Shown: in pieces, positions 15,420 to 19,027 of the stretch
Numbering within the stretch: the stretch's first letter is position 1
Layout of the letters: each line of letters opens with the position of its first letter
DNA from: an uncultured Planctomycetales bacterium
GTDB lineage: Bacteria > Planctomycetota > Planctomycetia > Pirellulales > S012-138
Assembly (NCBI GenBank): GCA_937982665.1
Contig: CALJLD010000171.1
Location: 1-19,027 of the forward strand
Direction of reading: 5' to 3'
DNA length: 19,027 nucleotides
Made by a program: the position numbers and the translations under genes
Notes under the pieces: model-generated
Seen by the model: only the letters and a program-made list of their open reading frames with translations
The model's database searches: none
What the model was told of the DNA's origin: nothing

Positions 15420-16778
15420 TCACCTGGGCTGTTCCGCGGCGTAGTCGACCCTTAGCTTTGCTTGATGATTATTGTCACCGATCTCAAAATGCCCGTCATC
15501 ATATGTGTAGACGGCGGCGCTTCCTGTGAACAATCCCAACGGAATTTCTTGCATGTTCGCATCGACGGCGTCGCGCAACGCTTCAGGAAACTCTCGTTTC
15601 TCGCGAAAACTGCGGTCAATCCTGAGCGCAATCCTAGCATTGATCAATTGCTGCCGAGTAAGGAGCCCTTCACGGCGGACAAACTCCCAATGAGCAATGT
15701 CGATCCCAAGAAAGGTGTGCTTGTCAGGCAATGCGTCAATCTCGCGGCGCAACGCGATTAGCGACTCGGTAGCTTGCGGCCCGGGCGTGTCAATCAGGTC
15801 TGCCACTTCTGCGTGATACCGCAGCGACATGGCATGGCATTCCAGCAATTGCGGTTCTACGCGCAACATCCACGTTTCGCGCCACGAGAACCTATCGCCA
15901 TATTCGTCCTCGACCTGCTGTTCTCCGCTTGCGAGTTTGGCAAAGAACGCGGACCGTCTTACGCGCTCACCCCAGACAGCGGGCAGCATGCGGGTTTGCT
16001 GTTCCGCGCGCTGGATCGCTTGATCCAGTCGTTGGAATTGTTCGTCCGTAAGCTGAAGCCGCGGAAGGCTTTTTGCGAGAATCGTGACGCACCCTATCAA
16101 GGTGCCGTCTCGCGCCCAAAGAATGTGATAGTCTGGGTGATGCTCGATTGACTCGGCGAGACGAAACAGGGCTTCGAATGTGTCAATGAACTCCGCGGTC
16201 CGACCCCGGAAACCTGCGACATGGAGCTTCCTTCGCAAGGGAATGTCAGCGCCAAAAAGATAAGCCGTGAGTCCGTCAAAGCTGGTGTTGCCGACGCCAT
16301 CGAATTGAACTAAGGGGAAATCAACTTGTGGGTTTGCGAGCGCTTGATAGGCGAGTTTGAGCGTTGGTTCCTGTTCTCGCAAGAATCGCTCCGCAGCCGC
16401 GGTGTATTCCGGCGACCAATAGGCGTCAAACTGTTCGTCGTCATTCCACGAGAGTTTGGATAACTCGTCACTCAGCCCTGTCCGCTCATCGATTTCCGAA
16501 TAGGATCGCTCAGCGCGCTTGAGAATGGAAAATGCTTGTTTGCCTTCCCCGGTGGCTCCAACGGCAAGATCGGCAAGTGTGATCGGCTCATCTCGCTGGC
16601 GAATCGCTTCGATCTCCCGACTTAGCTGCGCAGCCGACTGGCTGTGCCATATCCCGTAAGCAACAAGTGCCCCAAGGATGATCACCGTGATGCACAGCAA
16701 AGTATAGCTACGCCAACCCAATCGCCGTTGGCGTTTGATCTCGATCTGAGCTTTTCGCGATTCGCTTTCAGTGGGCAT
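15420..16778 (-). CDS. Membrane-anchored hypothetical protein, paralog A of a three-gene family
   Basis: A 452-residue protein, first of the three on the minus strand. Basic tail IKRQRRLGWRSY then one membrane helix (about 24-44). Just after it, IRQRDEPITLADL corresponds to the RGEPVWFVDL element of B and C. The C-terminal module is present but more diverged: RQQLINARIALRIDRSFR, FPEALRDAVDANMQEIPLG, and a short HFEIGDNNHQ end that lacks the GxNGxDD loop. Residues between (about 80-390) are mostly helical, with no catalytic signature recognised. ATG 16778 has no Shine-Dalgarno; the leader may be very short. It is divergent from the acyltransferase gene at 16894. Confidence 0.82.
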   Translation of the reverse strand: MPTESESRKAQIEIKRQRRLGWRSYTLLCITVIILGALVAYGIWHSQSAAQLSREIEAIRQRDEPITLADLAVGATGEGKQAFSILKRAERSYSEIDERTGLSDELSKLSWNDDEQFDAYWSPEYTAAAERFLREQEPTLKLAYQALANPQVDFPLVQFDGVGNTSFDGLTAYLFGADIPLRRKLHVAGFRGRTAEFIDTFEALFRLAESIEHHPDYHILWARDGTLIGCVTILAKSLPRLQLTDEQFQRLDQAIQRAEQQTRMLPAVWGERVRRSAFFAKLASGEQQVEDEYGDRFSWRETWMLRVEPQLLECHAMSLRYHAEVADLIDTPGPQATESLIALRREIDALPDKHTFLGIDIAHWEFVRREGLLTRQQLINARIALRIDRSFREKREFPEALRDAVDANMQEIPLGLFTGSAAVYTYDDGHFEIGDNNHQAKLRVDYAAEQPR

Positions 16779-16798
16779 TTAAAGTTACAATCGCTGGC

Positions 16799-16827
16799 TT
16801 GTATCGCCATATGAATCGAAGTGCCAA
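16799..16827 (-). promoter_or_regulatory. Possible promoter of the three-paralog cluster
   Basis: On the minus strand TTGGCA (16827-16822) and ATACAA (16804-16799) are spaced by 17 bases. Transcription would begin about 14 bases before the ATG at 16778, which fits the missing Shine-Dalgarno. It lies in the 115-base spacer shared with the divergent acyltransferase gene. Confidence 0.3.
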
Positions 16828-16893
16828 TGTCTGAGCCAACGGCCAGCTAAATTCAGCCTAACTGGTTCTTGTGATCGAAGGAAACAATCCGCG

Positions 16894-18156
16894 ATGAATC
16901 CCTACCGGATGGCGCCGCCGCCCCGCTGGTGGGGACCCAAGCTCAAGCCGTGGTTTGTGCGGCTGATGCGCGGTTATCGTGTGCGGAGGCAACGGCGCGA
17001 ACAACAGTTGCGGGACATCACAATCGAAGGCGCGGAACGCGTTCGCGAGCTTGTCAACGACGGCTGCGGGGTGCTAATCACGCCCAACCATCCAACGCAC
17101 GCGGATGCCTATTCGATGTATGCCGCCGCGGACGCCGTGGGCACGCCGTTTCACTTTCTTTCCACCTGGCATGTCTTCGAGAGCGAGCATTTTTGGGGGC
17201 AGTTGGCCCTGCAATGGCACGGGTGCTTCAGCATCGATCGCGAAGGCGCCGACATGCAGGCATTTCGCACGGCCGTTGGAATTGTCGCGGAGAAAAACTC
17301 CCCGCTGGTCATTTTTCCCGAAGGCGAGGTCTATCATCAAAACGATCGCGTCACGCCCTTTCGGGAAGGTCCGGCCGTGATCGCGCTTTCGGCAGCCAAG
17401 CGGGCCAAACGGCCAATCGTCTCGGTTCCTTGTGCGCTGAAGTATGTCTACACGCAGGACCCGACGGACGCGCTGTTGAAAGTGATGGACAGCCTGGAAC
17501 ACAAGATCTTCTGGCGTCCAAAGAAGGAATTTCCTTTGGCCGATCGCATCCTGACATTCGCGGACGCGATTCTCATGCTGAAAGAAAAGGAGTGGCTCAA
17601 GGCGCCCGGCCACGGATCACTGGCGGAACGAACGGACCGCCTTGCCCATTGCGTGTTGGAGCAACTGGAACAACGGCACAGTTTGACGCCAGCTGAGCGC
17701 ACGATTCCGGAACGCGTCAAAGAGTTGCGGTCACGGCTGCTGACGCAACTGACCGAAGCGGACTCCGACGCGGAAACTCAGGCGGCCATCAACGATGATC
17801 TGGACGATGTGTTCTTTGTGGTGCAACTCTTCAGTTACCCCGGCGATTACCTGGAGGAAGCGCCCAGCGTCGAGCGGCTGGCGGAGACACTCGATAAGTT
17901 TGAAGAGGACGTGCTGGGCGAATACTCAGCCACAGTTCGCGCTCCGCGACGGTCCATTGTTCGCTTTGGCGAGCCGCTTCCGGTCGAATCTCGTCGCGAC
18001 CGTCGCGCGGCTGCGGCCGAACTGACGCATGAACTGGAACACCGTGTGCAGGGCTTGCTGAATGCGATCAACAGTGAGCTGAACAACGCTCGATCAGCGA
18101 CTGGCAGGACGGTTAATGAGGAGGCGGCTAATAGGGAGGTAACGCCCGACGGATAG
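16894..18156 (+). CDS. PlsC-type glycerolipid acyltransferase with long C-terminal extension
   Basis: Acyltransferases of the PlsC/LPLAT superfamily move an acyl chain to a glycerophosphate or lysophospholipid at the membrane. Motif I, NHPTHAD (65-71), is the catalytic Hx4D (H66, D71). CFSIDREG (111-118) supplies the motif II Arg region. Motif III is VIFPEGE (139-145). PIVSVPCAL (174-182) fits motif IV. The family core ends near residue 230. About 190 further residues, charged and helical with a later strand-like RRSIVRFGEPL (352-361), make this much longer than a classic PlsC of about 240 residues. There is no clear membrane helix. Start ATG 16894 has gaagga 11-13 bases upstream, a loose spacing. 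Substrate cannot be inferred. It ends inside the convergent ADP-ribosylglycohydrolase gene. Confidence 0.88.
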   Translation: MNPYRMAPPPRWWGPKLKPWFVRLMRGYRVRRQRREQQLRDITIEGAERVRELVNDGCGVLITPNHPTHADAYSMYAAADAVGTPFHFLSTWHVFESEHFWGQLALQWHGCFSIDREGADMQAFRTAVGIVAEKNSPLVIFPEGEVYHQNDRVTPFREGPAVIALSAAKRAKRPIVSVPCALKYVYTQDPTDALLKVMDSLEHKIFWRPKKEFPLADRILTFADAILMLKEKEWLKAPGHGSLAERTDRLAHCVLEQLEQRHSLTPAERTIPERVKELRSRLLTQLTEADSDAETQAAINDDLDDVFFVVQLFSYPGDYLEEAPSVERLAETLDKFEEDVLGEYSATVRAPRRSIVRFGEPLPVESRRDRRAAAAELTHELEHRVQGLLNAINSELNNARSATGRTVNEEAANREVTPDG

Positions 18157-19027
18157 CGTGGACCAAAACCCAGGACAAAAAGAACAGGTTGCGAGGAACA
18201 AGCCCCCACCACGGCAACCTCAGCGGCTTTTCAGGTTGGCCGGTTTGCAGCACACGCTGTAATTGATCGCCCAGCCGATCAATCCAATCGATCGTTCGCG
18301 GCCATTCGCAGATGCCTGCTAGCCATTCCTCTGGGATGGATGCTCGTCCGTGGCGTGCCGCGATCAGGCCGCCAACAACGCTGGCAATTGTGTCGGTATC
18401 TCCGCCGCAGCGGATCGTCTCTTTTAGCGCCGTCGCGAAGTCGGCCCCGTATCGCAGCCAGGCGTGAATCACAACAGGCGTGGTTTGCAAGATGTAGCCA
18501 GAGACTCTTCGCCCGCCAAACTGTTCCTTGGCGAATTGCGTCGTCTCCTCGCCGCGATCTACGCTTGCCAGCGCGGCTTCAACCAGCTGTTGGAATTTGG
18601 TGTCTCCGCGCCAATCGACAGATTCCGCCAGCACTTCGCGAAATCGTTCCGTTGTCAGCGTATTCTCTGCGGCAGATTCAGCCGCGGCCAAGGCGATAAT
18701 CCACGAACCGAGTTCCGCTTTGGCATTGCGATGCGTAGCTCTGGTGCTGAACTGCACGAGCTGCGCCAATTGTTTACGATCAGATGGGAACGCCGCGCCC
18801 AGAATCACGCTCCGCATGATTCCGCCATTGCCTGCGGAGTTGACGCCGGACTTGTGCGGCGAAACCCCAAGCCATAGCCGCACTGATGACTTGAGTGTCG
18901 CCTTACCGAGCCCGGCGGAAACACCTGCAAACCACCAGCGAATCCGCTTGCCGAGTTGCTTGAGAAAAGCCTCCGGATCTCCAGCGGATGCGATCAGCGC
19001 CTGTGCGGTCAGGCAAGCATGTTCCGT
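18128..19027 (-). CDS. ADP-ribosylglycohydrolase (ARH) family protein (5' end cut by window edge)
   Basis: The frame is open from the window edge to the stop at 18128, leaving 299 residues without the N-terminus. Family motifs in order: TEHACLTAQAL at the very start (the tail of the DDTEH metal site, whose aspartates lie outside), RWWFAGVSAGLGKATL (33-48), SAGNGGIMR (64-72, usual GNGAAMR), THRNAKAELGSW (98-109), and CGGDTDTIASVVGG (207-220), whose acidic residues bind the second set of Mg2+. ARH enzymes remove ADP-ribose from proteins or nucleic acids or act on related adducts; some members have other substrates. Residues 275-294 are unusually hydrophobic (LVPRNLFFLSWVLVHAIRR), perhaps a C-terminal membrane-binding segment. 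Confidence 0.9.
   Translation of the reverse strand, partial: TEHACLTAQALIASAGDPEAFLKQLGKRIRWWFAGVSAGLGKATLKSSVRLWLGVSPHKSGVNSAGNGGIMRSVILGAAFPSDRKQLAQLVQFSTRATHRNAKAELGSWIIALAAAESAAENTLTTERFREVLAESVDWRGDTKFQQLVEAALASVDRGEETTQFAKEQFGGRRVSGYILQTTPVVIHAWLRYGADFATALKETIRCGGDTDTIASVVGGLIAARHGRASIPEEWLAGICEWPRTIDWIDRLGDQLQRVLQTGQPEKPLRLPWWGLVPRNLFFLSWVLVHAIRRALPPY

Overview
The window looks like chromosomal DNA from a planctomycete, most likely of the Pirellulales type. This is an inference from gene content. There are long secreted coiled-coil proteins with low-complexity charged repeats, a tandem family of membrane-anchored proteins of a kind common in that phylum, a Gfo/Idh/MocA oxidoreductase, a DUF4349 lipoprotein, moderate GC, loosely packed genes with 100-840 bp spacers, and several starts with weak or no Shine-Dalgarno sequence. 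There is no tRNA, rRNA, insertion sequence or CRISPR array that I can support.

Layout. Left edge (1-2807, minus strand): the 3'-truncated gene of a protein joining an archaeo-eukaryotic primase-like (AEP) domain to a HAD phosphatase-like domain; a small secreted or anchored protein with a CPHCGH motif; and pyrF (orotidine 5'-phosphate decarboxylase, group 2). A 231-bp divergent spacer with a striking dyad separates pyrF from a plus-strand Gfo/Idh/MocA dehydrogenase (3039-4235). The plus strand continues with a 947-residue secreted coiled-coil protein (4535-7378), an ABC-2 type permease without its ATPase (7763-8947), a Skp/OmpH-like periplasmic chaperone (9299-9901) followed by a G-rich tract and the clearest intrinsic terminator in the window (10072-10122), and a DUF4349 lipoprotein (10289-11212).

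After an 838-bp convergent spacer with degenerate repeats but no convincing gene, the minus strand carries three paralogous single-pass membrane proteins in tandem (16778 down to 12051). Divergent from them is a PlsC-type acyltransferase with a long C-terminal extension (16894-18156). It overlaps by 29 bp the convergent, 5'-truncated gene of an ADP-ribosylglycohydrolase family protein at the right edge.

Most genes appear to be single transcription units; only the three paralogs look like an operon. A loose cell-envelope theme (Skp, DUF4349 lipoprotein, permease, coiled-coil exported protein, acyltransferase, anchored paralogs) runs from about 4.5 kb to 18 kb, but nothing in the sequence ties these into one pathway. 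The items most worth a second look are the AEP-HAD fusion, the three-paralog cluster, the repeat-bearing 11.2-12.05 kb spacer, and the G-rich tract next to the terminator.
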